From the NCBI GenBank assembly GCA_036507005.1, contig DASXQT010000042.1:1-61250 (forward strand): a stretch of 61,250 nucleotides of DNA. Direction: 5' to 3'. Source of the DNA: WS-2 sp036507005 (GTDB lineage Bacteria > Eisenbacteria > RBG-16-71-46). The notes below the pieces were generated by a model. It made no database searches, was not told the DNA's origin, and saw nothing but the letters and a program-made list of their open reading frames with translations. Position numbers and translations under genes: made by a program. Of the stretch, positions 26,540 through 34,817 are shown piece after piece (positions within the stretch are counted from its first letter, which is position 1; each line of letters starts with the position of its first letter).

Positions 26540-27037
26540 GTGAGCGAGCCGCGCACTGCCGAGGACCTGATCGATCAGCCCGTGCCCGACCTCGAGCTTC
26601 CCAGCTCGCAGGGCGGGACGTTCCGCCTGCGCGGCCGCATCGGGACCGGACCGCTCGTGCTCTTCTTCTACATCCGCAACGGCACCCCCGGCTGAGTGCG
26701 GGAGATGCGCGAGTTTCGCGTGCACTACGCAGAGCTGAAGCAGGCGGGCGTGGAGGTGGCGGGGATCTCGCCGGACACTCCCGAGAGCAGCCGCGTCTGG
26801 TCGAGCCGGCTCCAGCTCCCCTATCCGCTGCTCTCCGACGTCGAACGCTCGGCCGGTGCTGCGTTCGGCGTGATCCGCCGGATCGGGATCGGCGGCTGGA
26901 ACATCGAGCTCTTTCGCCGCGTCACGATCCTGGTGGACGCGCGCGGCCGCGTGGTCGCGTCGTGGAGCCGGGTGAAGATCCGCGGCCACGCGCTCGAGGT
27001 GCTCGAGGTGGCGCGCGCGCTGGCCGCTCAGCCCTGA
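26540..27037 (+). CDS. Peroxiredoxin (AhpC/TSA, PrxQ/BCP-like) with in-frame TGA, probable selenocysteine
   Basis: Two same-frame segments join across one TGA at 26693-26695 to give a complete peroxiredoxin of about 165 residues. The TGA falls exactly at the peroxidatic cysteine of the PrxQ/BCP motif: LVLFFYIRNGTPG, then TGA, then REMREFRVHYAEL. Downstream family sequence is intact (VEVAGISPDTPESSRVW, LPYPLLSD, VTILVDARGRVV). The protein contains no cysteine, so residue 52 is its only possible redox centre. A hairpin with a G-led 3-base loop follows at a SECIS-like distance. The GTG at 26540 starts the thioredoxin fold. It would reduce peroxides in the cytoplasm as a 1-Sec enzyme. A nonsense mutation or sequencing error is the alternative, but the rest of the frame shows no decay. 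Confidence 0.75.
26706..26722 (+). promoter_or_regulatory. Candidate bacterial SECIS hairpin
   Basis: CGCGA (26708-26712) pairs with TCGCG (26716-26720) around the loop GTT, and two wobble pairs extend the stem. The loop begins 18 bases after the TGA, and its first base is G, as in known bacterial selenocysteine insertion elements. The stem also codes for the Prx protein. Confidence 0.55.
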
Positions 27038-27056
27038 GGCCTTCCCGGTCGCCGAG

Positions 27057-27194
27057 GGGCGGTCGGGGAGAGCCGGTGCGGCGCGCCCGTTCGGCTCCGC
27101 CATCCATGGCTGCGCCTCGCTCCTGGCGGCGCGCTTCGGCTCCTGGCTCTCGCGCGCCGCCAGAGCGCGCCGCACCGGCTCTCCCCGACCGCCC
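27057..27194 (+). repeat. Hairpin-bounded dispersed repeat, copy B
   Basis: A perfect 30-bp inverted repeat (27057-27086 with 27165-27194) encloses 78 bases. The first 33 and last 32 interior bases match copy A (12238-12437, minus strand) except for two positions each. In the first 18 arm positions the two copies differ at four sites, each compensated in the partner arm. It starts 20 bases after the peroxiredoxin stop in the same orientation and ends 10 bases before the convergent SpoIIE gene, so it may terminate both. It has no T-tract. Confidence 0.85.
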
Positions 27195-27204
27195 AGCGCG
27201 AGGC

Positions 27205-28977
27205 TCAGAGCGGCAGCGCCCGGAGCACCACCAGCGTCAGGTCGTCGTTGGGGCCGCGCTCGCCGGCCCAGTCCAGAACCGCCTGCACCAGGCCCTCGAG
27301 GATCTCCTGGCTGGTGCGGCCCGCGAGCCGCGCCACCACCTTCTCGATGCGGCGGCGGCCGAAGAGCTCCCCGGTCGGCGACTCCGCCTCCGAGACACCG
27401 TCGGTGAACATCACGATCACGTCGCCCGACTCGAGCTGCACCGGGCGGTCCTCGTAGCTCGAGTCGGGGAGCACGCCGAGGGCCACGCCGCCGTCGGTCA
27501 AGTACTCGATCGCCCCGCTCGCCCGCAGCAGGATCGGCGGGTTGTGGCCGCCGTTGGAATAGATGAGCACCCGGTTGCGCAGGTCGAGCAGGCCGTAGAA
27601 CGCCGTCACGAAGCGCTCGCGCTCCAGGCTCTCGTGGAGCAGCGAGTTGACCTTGCGCATCACCGCGCGGATCGCGAACTCGTTGCGGATCTCGGCCAGC
27701 AGGCTCATGCGGAAGCCGGCCATGATGAGCGCGGCCGGAATGCCCTTGCCCGAGACGTCGGCGATCGCGATTCCGAGCCGCGTCTCGCCCACCGGGATGA
27801 AGTCGTAGTAGTCGCCCCCGACCTCGTCGTGGGCGCGCGCCGTGCCCGCCAGGTCGAAGCCGGCCAGGCTGGGCGCGCTCTTGGGCAGGAACGACTGCTG
27901 GATGTCGCGGGCGATCGCCAGCTCCTTCTCGAGGCGGCGGCGCTCGAGCAGCTCGCGGGTGAGGCGCGCGCGCTCGATCGCGATCGCCGCCTGCGCGGCG
28001 AACGCCGACAGCAGGTCGAGATGGCCCTCGTGGTAGTTGTCGCCGCGGTCGCTCTCCAGGTTGAACACCCCGATGGTGCGTCCCGCGACCACCAGCGGCG
28101 CGGCCAGCTCGCTCCGGGTCTCGCCCCGGGCCGCCACGTAGCGTGGGTCGAGGGCCACGTCGGGCACGATGAGCGGCTTCTCGTTCTTCGCCACCCAGCC
28201 CACGATCCCCTGCCCGACCTGGAGCCCGAAGGCCTCCTCGGAGCCTTTCGGGTAGCCGATCTCGCGCACCAGCTCCAGGGCCCGGGTGCTGCGGTTCACG
28301 AGGTAGATGGCCGCGGCGTCGTAGCTCACCACCTCGCGGAGGGAGCGAAAGATCGCGTCGATCACCTCGTCGAGATCGAGCGGGGTGGCGACCGACTTGG
28401 CGATCTCGAGCAGCACTTCCTTCTCGAGCGCGCGGCGCTGGGTCTCCTGGTAGAGCAGCGCGTTGTCGAGCGCGAAGGCCACCTGCTCGGCGGCCACGTC
28501 GAGATGCTCGAGGTCGGCGGCGCTGAACGACCCCCCGCCCCCGCGCTTGTCCAGGCACTCGATCGCCCCGAACGTCTCGCCGCGGCGGAACAGCGGCACG
28601 ACCAGCGCCGAGCGGAACGCCGGCAGCTCCCCGCGCAGCTCGGGACGCGAATCGCCCGCCGCGAGCCGCAGGGGCTGGCGCTGCGCGATCACCCAGCCCG
28701 CCAGCCCCTCGCCGCTCTCGAGCCGGTGCTCGACCGGCCGCTCGGCGTCGCCGAACTCCTGCGCCACCAGGCGGCGGCCGCCGCGGCGCGCGACCCAGAT
28801 GCGGACGCGTTCGGCGTCCACGAGACGGCGGCAATGACGGCTCGCGGCGCGCAGGAGATCGCCGAGGTTGCTCGCCGGGTCGAAGGCCTCGGCCGGAGCG
28901 AGCGCCGAGATCGTCTTGAGCGCGATCTCGCCCGAGCTCGGCCCGCCCGGATGGCTCACCGCAGGGGAATCGGACAT
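27205..28977 (-). CDS. GAF-GAF-SpoIIE (PP2C-type) serine phosphatase
   Basis: This 590-residue cytoplasmic regulator has two GAF sensor domains (about 45-190 and 205-360) joined by a short helix, then a SpoIIE-type PP2C domain. Metal-binding aspartates are seen in DEVGGDYYDF, IADVSGKGIPAALIM, FTDGVSE and PNDDLTLVV. Such phosphatases dephosphorylate STAS anti-anti-sigma factors and so release alternative sigma factors. A STAS protein is encoded at 42.4 kb, but a link is only a guess. The ATG at 28977 is favoured over upstream in-frame codons because those add an atypical arginine-rich leader. It ends against copy B of the hairpin repeat. Confidence 0.9.
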   Translation of the reverse strand: MSDSPAVSHPGGPSSGEIALKTISALAPAEAFDPASNLGDLLRAASRHCRRLVDAERVRIWVARRGGRRLVAQEFGDAERPVEHRLESGEGLAGWVIAQRQPLRLAAGDSRPELRGELPAFRSALVVPLFRRGETFGAIECLDKRGGGGSFSAADLEHLDVAAEQVAFALDNALLYQETQRRALEKEVLLEIAKSVATPLDLDEVIDAIFRSLREVVSYDAAAIYLVNRSTRALELVREIGYPKGSEEAFGLQVGQGIVGWVAKNEKPLIVPDVALDPRYVAARGETRSELAAPLVVAGRTIGVFNLESDRGDNYHEGHLDLLSAFAAQAAIAIERARLTRELLERRRLEKELAIARDIQQSFLPKSAPSLAGFDLAGTARAHDEVGGDYYDFIPVGETRLGIAIADVSGKGIPAALIMAGFRMSLLAEIRNEFAIRAVMRKVNSLLHESLERERFVTAFYGLLDLRNRVLIYSNGGHNPPILLRASGAIEYLTDGGVALGVLPDSSYEDRPVQLESGDVIVMFTDGVSEAESPTGELFGRRRIEKVVARLAGRTSQEILEGLVQAVLDWAGERGPNDDLTLVVLRALPL

Positions 28978-29174
28978 GGCGCGCACCCTAGCCAAGGGCT
29001 CCGGCGAACACAACCCATTGCAGGCTGCACGGAGCGGTTGACCGGTCTCGCATTTTGCGCGACCGGCGCGCCGCGCCACGGCCGGCGTGCGAAAGGAAGG
29101 AATCAACGCCACACGATCCCGCGCCGATACCGGGGCCGTCAGCCCCTTTCCTCCTCCCCGGAGCTCGGAGAATC

Positions 29175-31133
29175 ATGGCCAGGGATCACAAGCGGCTCGG
29201 CGATCTGCTGCTCGAAAAGAAGCTGATCACGGCGGAGAAGCTCGCCGAAGGCGTCGCCGAGCAGAAGAAGAGCGGCCAGCTCCTGGGCGCCACCTTGATC
29301 AAGATGGGTGCGCTCGCCGAGGACGCCCTGCTCGCCCTGCTCCAGGAGCAGCTCTCGCTGCCGCTCGTGGACCTGCGCGAGGTCTCGGTGGACGAGCAGG
29401 TCCTGGCCGCGATCAAGGAGGAGCTGGCCAAGAAGTACCTCGCGCTCCCGATCGAGATCGAGGGCCGCTCGACGCTGGTCGTGGCGATGGCCGATCCCCT
29501 GAACGTCGCCGCCCTCGAGGACCTCCGCTTCCACAGCGGCCTGTTCATCAAGCCCGTGCTGGCCTCCGGAAGCCAGATCAGCGAGGCCATCGAGCGCTTC
29601 TATCACATGGACCGCTCGATGGGCGAGCTGATCAAGAAGATCATCGCAAAGGACGAGGAGGAGGTCGCGGTCGCGAAGGTCCTCGGGGACGAGGAGGGTG
29701 AGGAGCAGGGCCTGGTCCAGGACGGCGAGGGCCGGCCGATCATCCGGCTCACCAACTGGCTGCTGAGCCGGGCGTGCGAGGAGCGCGCGAGCGACGTGCA
29801 CATCGAACCCCAGGACCACGAGCTGCTGGTGCGCTTCCGCGTGGACGGGCTGCTGCGCGAGGCGCAGAAGCTGCCCAAGTGGACCCAGGGCGCGATCGTG
29901 TCGCGCATCAAGGTGCTCTCCAACCTCGACATCGCCGAGAAGCGCGCCCCGCAGGACGGCCGACTCAAGCTCCAGATCGGGGACCGGCGCGTGGACATGC
30001 GCGTCTCGACGCTGCCCGTCGCCCACGGCGAGAAGGCGGTGATCCGCATCGTCAACAACAGCGCGACGCTGGTGAAGCTCGCCGACCTCGGCTTCCAGGG
30101 CGACGACCTGAAGCGCTTCCAGGGCTACCTCGACCGCCCGCAGGGGATCGTGCTCGTGACCGGCCCCACCGGCTCGGGAAAGTCCACGCTGCTCTACGCC
30201 GCGCTGCGCGAGATCCAGGACGAGACCATCAACATCGTGACCGTCGAGGACCCGGTCGAGAACCTGGTCTCCGGGATCAACCAGGTCCAGGTGGACGAGA
30301 AGGGCAAGAAGACCTTCGCCGGCGCCCTGCGCGCGATCCTGCGCCAGGACCCGGACGTGGTCATGATCGGCGAGATCCGCGACAAGGAGACCGCGCAGAT
30401 CGCGGTCCGCGCCTCGGTGACCGGCCACCTGGTGCTGAGCACCCTGCACACCAACGACGCCGCGGGCGCGGTCACCCGCCTCACCGACCTCGGGCTCGAG
30501 CCGTTCATGGTCGCCTCGTCGCTGGTGGGCGTGGTGAGCGTGCGGCTGGTGCGCAGGCTGTGCCCCAAGTGCCGGGAGACCTACGAGGCCGGGGCGGCGA
30601 GCCTCAACCGCTTCGGACACGGAGGCAGCGAGAACGGCAGCGTCACCCTGTACCGCGGGCGCGGGTGCAAGAACTGCAACGACTCCGGGTACCACGGGCG
30701 CACCGGGATCTTCGAGGTGCTGAACGTGGACGACACGCTGCGCGGCCTGATCCTGAGCAGCGCCAGCGACCAGGCGATCCGCCAGGCGGCGGTCGAGGCC
30801 GGGATGCGCTCGATCGGCGAGGACGGGCTCCGCAAGGTCCTCGCCGGGATCACGACGCTCGAGGAGGTGGCGCGCACGGTCTACCTCGAGGAGCAGCTCG
30901 GCCGGCTGTGCCCCAACTGCAAGACCGTGCTGGTCCAGGAATTCGCCTACTGCACCAAGTGCGGCGAGTTCGTGGGCGAGCACTGCGAGAGCTGCCGGCG
31001 CCGCTTCAACCCCGAGTGGACCTTCTGCCCGTTCTGCGGGACGGGAAGATCGAGCGGGCGTGCCCGCGCCCTGCCGGGGGCGAAGACCGTGGACATCACG
31101 GAGGCGGCGGCGCCGGCGAGAAAGGCGTCGTGA
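29175..31133 (+). CDS. pilB: Type IV pilus/type II secretion assembly ATPase (PilB/GspE) with C-terminal zinc ribbons
   Basis: The 652-residue hexameric ATPase drives pilus or pseudopilus assembly at the inner membrane. Domains are the T2SSE_N region (1-150), Walker A GPTGSGKST (about 329), Asp box TVEDPVE, Walker B VVMIGEIRDKETAQIA, His box TLHTNDA, and the tetracysteine zinc site LCPKC...GCKNCNDSGYHGRTGIFEVL. Beyond the usual end, about 80 residues add two further zinc-ribbon pairs (CPNC, CTKC, CESC, CPFC). The ATG at 29175 is preceded by CGGAG. No other pilus gene is in view. Its stop overlaps the HD-GYP gene by GTGA, an obvious coupling of pilus assembly with cyclic-di-GMP signalling. Confidence 0.92.
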   Translation: MARDHKRLGDLLLEKKLITAEKLAEGVAEQKKSGQLLGATLIKMGALAEDALLALLQEQLSLPLVDLREVSVDEQVLAAIKEELAKKYLALPIEIEGRSTLVVAMADPLNVAALEDLRFHSGLFIKPVLASGSQISEAIERFYHMDRSMGELIKKIIAKDEEEVAVAKVLGDEEGEEQGLVQDGEGRPIIRLTNWLLSRACEERASDVHIEPQDHELLVRFRVDGLLREAQKLPKWTQGAIVSRIKVLSNLDIAEKRAPQDGRLKLQIGDRRVDMRVSTLPVAHGEKAVIRIVNNSATLVKLADLGFQGDDLKRFQGYLDRPQGIVLVTGPTGSGKSTLLYAALREIQDETINIVTVEDPVENLVSGINQVQVDEKGKKTFAGALRAILRQDPDVVMIGEIRDKETAQIAVRASVTGHLVLSTLHTNDAAGAVTRLTDLGLEPFMVASSLVGVVSVRLVRRLCPKCRETYEAGAASLNRFGHGGSENGSVTLYRGRGCKNCNDSGYHGRTGIFEVLNVDDTLRGLILSSASDQAIRQAAVEAGMRSIGEDGLRKVLAGITTLEEVARTVYLEEQLGRLCPNCKTVLVQEFAYCTKCGEFVGEHCESCRRRFNPEWTFCPFCGTGRSSGRARALPGAKTVDITEAAAPARKAS

Positions 31134-32086
31134 CCCGCGGGCGGCGCCGCCCGGCCCGCCCCGGCCGCGGCCGGCTGGTGCTGCTCGGCATCGCCGCCGT
31201 CAGCGCCGCCGTTCAATTCGCGCCCGTCCATCCGCGCCCCTTCCTCCACTTCTATTACCTGCCGGTGGTGCTGGCCGCCTACTCCCTCGGCCTGCGCAAG
31301 GGGGCGTACGCCGCGCTCGCTTCGTGCGCGGCGGTGTTCACGATCGCGGCCGCGAGCGCCGGCCGCTTCGCGGCTCCCGAGGCCGCGGGCTGGACGCGCT
31401 GGCTCGACCTCGGCGCCTGGGCCTGCTTCCTGCTCGTCACTTCGCTGCTGATCGGCTCGCTCTCCACGGCGAAGGCGCGCCAGGTGCGCGAGCTGGAGGA
31501 CGCCTACCGCGGCATCCTCGACGTCATGTCGCGGCTCATCGACTCGGTGGACCGCTACACGGAGAACCACTCGCGCCGGGTGGCGGGGTACGCGATCGAG
31601 GTGGCCCGCCAGCTCGGCCTGTCCGAGACCGAGATCGAGGACGTGCGCGTCGGCGCGGTCCTGCACGACATCGGCAAGGTGGACATCAGCCCCGAAGTGC
31701 TCGGCAAGGCCGCCGGCCTCACGCCCGAGGAGATGGAGGAGATGCGCGACCACGTGGACAAGGGCGAGCGCCTGGTGCGCTCGGCGGGCGGGATCCTGCG
31801 GCACGTGCTCCCGATGGTGGCCTACCACCACGAGCGCTGGGACGGCACCGGCTACAAGGCGCTCCAGGGCGAGGAGATCCCGCTCGGGGCGCGGATCATC
31901 GCGGTCGCCGACACCTACGACGCGATCGTCACCGACCGCGCCTACCGCAAGGGCCGGACCCCCGCGGAGGCGCTCGCGGTCCTCCGGGAAGGAAGCGGCT
32001 CGCAGTTCGACCCGCTGGTGGTCGAGGTGTTCCTGCAGCTCCACCGAGCGCCGGAGCAGCCGGCCGCGGCCGAGATGGTGGCGTAG
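31130..32086 (+). CDS. Membrane HD-GYP domain protein (putative cyclic-di-GMP phosphodiesterase)
   Basis: This 318-residue protein has three or four N-terminal membrane helices (about 15-110), a short coiled linker and a C-terminal HD-GYP domain with HDIGK and HHERWDGTGY. The eponymous GYP reads GYK, so the proline is replaced; many such variants remain active but this is unproved. The GTG start at 31130 overlaps the pilB stop, suggesting that the two products act together, with cyclic-di-GMP turnover controlling pilus assembly or the reverse. Confidence 0.9.
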   Translation: MTRGRRRPARPGRGRLVLLGIAAVSAAVQFAPVHPRPFLHFYYLPVVLAAYSLGLRKGAYAALASCAAVFTIAAASAGRFAAPEAAGWTRWLDLGAWACFLLVTSLLIGSLSTAKARQVRELEDAYRGILDVMSRLIDSVDRYTENHSRRVAGYAIEVARQLGLSETEIEDVRVGAVLHDIGKVDISPEVLGKAAGLTPEEMEEMRDHVDKGERLVRSAGGILRHVLPMVAYHHERWDGTGYKALQGEEIPLGARIIAVADTYDAIVTDRAYRKGRTPAEALAVLREGSGSQFDPLVVEVFLQLHRAPEQPAAAEMVA

Positions 32087-32156
32087 GAGAATTGCCCGGG
32101 GCCCCCCCCGCGCTTAGACTTCGCCCCGTCGCTCGACTCCCCCGGAGGGTCCGACC

Positions 32157-34019
32157 GTGCCCGCGCTCTACCTGGTCGTGATCTCGGCGCTGGTGGCGAT
32201 CATCGCCTACCGCACCTACGGCGCGTTCCTGGCCGCCCGGGTGGCCACGCTCGACGACCTGCGCGTCACGCCCGCCCACACCCGCTACGACGGCCGCGAC
32301 TACGTGCCCACCCACCCGGTGGTGCTCTTCGGCCACCACTTCGCGGCCATCGCGGGGGCCGGCCCGCTCATCGGCCCGGTGCTGGCCGCCCAGTTCGGCT
32401 ACCTGCCCGGTTTCCTGTGGCTGCTGGTGGGCTCGGTGCTCGCCGGCGGGGTGCACGACTTCGTGATCCTCACCGCCTCGGTGCGGGGCGGCGGGCGCTC
32501 GCTCGCCAACATCGCGCGCGAGCAGGTGAGCCCGGTCACCGGCGTGGCGACCGCGATCGCGATCGTGTTCGTGATGACGGTGGCGCTCGCCGCCATGGCG
32601 CTGGTGGTGGTGAACTCGCTCAAGGAGAGCTCGTGGGGCGTGTTCAGCATCCTGTGCACCATCCCGATCGCGCTCGCGATGGGCCTGTGGACCTACCGCA
32701 TCCGCCCCGGCTCGATGCGGGCCGCGAGCGTGTTCGGGCTGGTGACGCTGCTGATCGCGGTCGGCGCCGGGGCCTGGATCCAGCAGTCGCCGCTCTCTGC
32801 GCTCTTCACGCAGTCGCGGAACACGATCGCCGCCGGGATCATGGTGTACGGCTTCATCGCCTCGGTGCTCCCGGTGTGGCTGCTGCTCTGCCCGCGCGAC
32901 TACCTGTCGTCGTTCATGAAGGTGGGCGCCGTGGTGCTGCTCGCGATCGGCGTGATCCTGGTAAACCCGCGGCTCCAGATGCCCGCCTTCACGCCGTTCA
33001 TCCACGGCGGCGGGCCGGTGTTCCCGGGGACGCTCTTCCCGTTCGTGTTCATCACCATCGCGTGCGGCGCGATCTCGGGCTTCCACTCGCTCATCGCCTC
33101 GGGCACCACGCCCAAGATGATCGACCGCGAGCGCCACATCCTTCCCATCTCCTACGGGGCGATGGTGCTCGAGGGCTTCGTGGGCGTGATCGCGCTGGTC
33201 GCGGCCTGCGCGCTCCACCCCGCCGACTACTTCGCCATCAACTCGCGGCCCGAGGCGTTCGCCGGGCTCGGCATGGCGGTGCAGAACCTCCCCGACCTCG
33301 AGCGCCAGGTGGGCGAGCAGCTCGCCGGACGCCCGGGCGGGGCGGTGTCGCTGGCGGTGGGGATGGCGCAGATCTTCTCCTCCCTCCCGCTCTTCCGCGG
33401 CCTGATGTCGTTCTGGTACCACTTCGCGATCATGTTCGAGGCGCTCTTCGTGCTCACCCTGATCGACACCGGCACGCGCGTCACGCGCTACATGCTGCAG
33501 GAGGTGGGCGGCATTGCGTTCCCCGCGCTGCGGAGCTGGCGCGGCCTCGCGCCCGCCGTGCTCTTCAGCGCGCTCGCGGTGGCGGCCTGGGGCTACTTCG
33601 TCTGGACCGGCACGGTGAGCTCGGTATGGCCGATGCTCGGGGTGAGCAACCAGCTCCTCGCCGCGTTCGCGCTCGCGGTCGGCACCTCGGTGCTCATCAA
33701 CATGGGGCGGGCACGCTATGTCTGGTGCACGCTCCTGCCCCTCGCCTTCATGTGCGTGAACACGCTGACCGCGGGTTGGTTGAACCTGAGCGTCAACTAC
33801 CTCAGGCCCCAGCTCCAGGCCGGCGCCACCTCCCTGCTCGAGGCCTTCGCGCGCGCGCCCGCTCCGGCGCGCATGCAGTGCCTGGTCACGCTGGTGGTGA
33901 TGGCGCTCCTGGTCGTGATCATGCTCGACAGTGTGTCGCGCTGGGTCGAGGTGTGGCGCGGCCGGCGCGCCCGCGTCCCGTCGGCGCCCGAGCCCGTGCC
34001 CGAGGCGGTGGGACTCTGA
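32157..34019 (+). CDS. cstA: CstA family carbon-starvation/pyruvate or peptide transporter
   Basis: The 620-residue protein has about 16 membrane helices and the family's landmark segments: RYDGRDYVPTHPVVLFGHHFAAIAGAGPLIGP near the start, GGVHDF, FITIACGAISGFHSLIASGTTPKM in the middle, and FWYHFAIMFEALFVLTLIDTGTR. CstA proteins import pyruvate or peptides when carbon is short. The GTG at 32157 has GGAGGG seven bases upstream. Identification is secure; the substrate is not shown by sequence. Confidence 0.93.
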   Translation: MPALYLVVISALVAIIAYRTYGAFLAARVATLDDLRVTPAHTRYDGRDYVPTHPVVLFGHHFAAIAGAGPLIGPVLAAQFGYLPGFLWLLVGSVLAGGVHDFVILTASVRGGGRSLANIAREQVSPVTGVATAIAIVFVMTVALAAMALVVVNSLKESSWGVFSILCTIPIALAMGLWTYRIRPGSMRAASVFGLVTLLIAVGAGAWIQQSPLSALFTQSRNTIAAGIMVYGFIASVLPVWLLLCPRDYLSSFMKVGAVVLLAIGVILVNPRLQMPAFTPFIHGGGPVFPGTLFPFVFITIACGAISGFHSLIASGTTPKMIDRERHILPISYGAMVLEGFVGVIALVAACALHPADYFAINSRPEAFAGLGMAVQNLPDLERQVGEQLAGRPGGAVSLAVGMAQIFSSLPLFRGLMSFWYHFAIMFEALFVLTLIDTGTRVTRYMLQEVGGIAFPALRSWRGLAPAVLFSALAVAAWGYFVWTGTVSSVWPMLGVSNQLLAAFALAVGTSVLINMGRARYVWCTLLPLAFMCVNTLTAGWLNLSVNYLRPQLQAGATSLLEAFARAPAPARMQCLVTLVVMALLVVIMLDSVSRWVEVWRGRRARVPSAPEPVPEAVGL

Positions 34020-34594
34020 GGTTCCGGGCGGCGATTCCGATCGCGGCCCTCGCCGCAATCGCGGTGCTGGTCTACCGCGCCCAGCTCTTCACCGTGAGCC
34101 GGCCGGGCGACCACCCGCGCCCGCTCGCCCTGCTCGCGGCCGCCGAGCGCAGGCCCGCGTCGCTCGACGTGGTGCTGCCGCAGGTGCCGGTCGGGATGGC
34201 GCACCTGAGCGAGGGCGGCGCCGTGCTGCTGGTGCACTACTGGGCGCCGTGGGAGCGGCACGGGGCGCGCCAGGCCGCGCTGCTCGATTCGCTGCGGCGC
34301 GAGCCCGACCTCGAGCCGCTGCGCGCGGTCGTGGTGTGCTTCGATCCCTTCCCTTCGGTGGCGCGTTTCGTCGCCCGCCAGCGCCTGCGGCTCAGCGTGC
34401 TGCTCGACACCGAGCGCAGGATGCGGCGCGCGCTCCCCTGCCCGAGCGTCCCCTACACCTACGTGCTCGACCGCCAGGGCCGCATCGCTGTCGCCCAGCC
34501 CGGTGAGGTCGACTGGCTGGCGCCCGGCTCGCGCGCCGCGCTGCGGGCGCTGATCGACGAGGCCGAGGCGCAGCCCGCGCCGCCGACGCTCTAG
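34016..34594 (+). CDS. Membrane-anchored thioredoxin-fold protein lacking the CxxC motif
   Basis: About 192 residues. An N-terminal hydrophobic anchor (AAIPIAALAAIAVLVY) is followed by a TlpA/redoxin-like fold: VLLVHYWAPWERHGARQ occupies the position of the usual WCxxC, then VVVCFDPFPSVARFV and SVPYTYVLDRQGRIAVAQPGEVDW. No catalytic cysteine pair remains, so it is probably not an oxidoreductase. The start is unclear; a CTG at 34016 would give a CTGA overlap with cstA like the ATGA/GTGA overlaps elsewhere here, while the first standard codon is a GTG at 34064 that removes half the anchor. Function unknown. Confidence 0.65.
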   Translation: MRFRAAIPIAALAAIAVLVYRAQLFTVSRPGDHPRPLALLAAAERRPASLDVVLPQVPVGMAHLSEGGAVLLVHYWAPWERHGARQAALLDSLRREPDLEPLRAVVVCFDPFPSVARFVARQRLRLSVLLDTERRMRRALPCPSVPYTYVLDRQGRIAVAQPGEVDWLAPGSRAALRALIDEAEAQPAPPTL

Positions 34595-34658
34595 GCGGCG
34601 ACGCGGACGATCTTCGCTCGCGCTGGTGGCACCCGGTGGAATGCAGTAGCGTGAAACT

Positions 34659-34816
34659 GTGGATCGCGACGAGCTGTTGAGAGCGCTGAGCGCGTTCGAG
34701 AAGGAGGGTCTCGAGTACGTGCTGATCGGGGCCACCGCCATGGGATTCCATTCCGGCCTCTCGACCGCCGGGATGCCTCCATGTTGCGCGATCGGTTCAA
34801 TCTGAAGGACGAATAG
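34659..34816 (+). pseudogene. Collapsed minimal nucleotidyltransferase gene
   Basis: The N-terminus, from GTG at 34659, reads VDRDELLRALSAFEKEGLEYVLIGATAMGFH, the start of a known small nucleotidyltransferase family often paired with a short protein. At 34748-34751 the sequence jumps, in another frame, to DRRDASMLRDRFNLKDE followed by TAG, which is the C-terminus of the same family. The roughly 100 to 150 middle residues are missing, including most of the catalytic core. This is an internal deletion rather than a point mutation. It lies directly upstream of its presumed partner gene. Confidence 0.7.
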
Positions 34817-34817
34817 T

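Noticed and set aside
26540..27037. Treating the TGA peroxiredoxin as a simple pseudogene
   Set aside because: The single TGA falls exactly at the catalytic position, nothing else is damaged and a SECIS-like hairpin follows. A sequencing error cannot be excluded, so confidence is limited.
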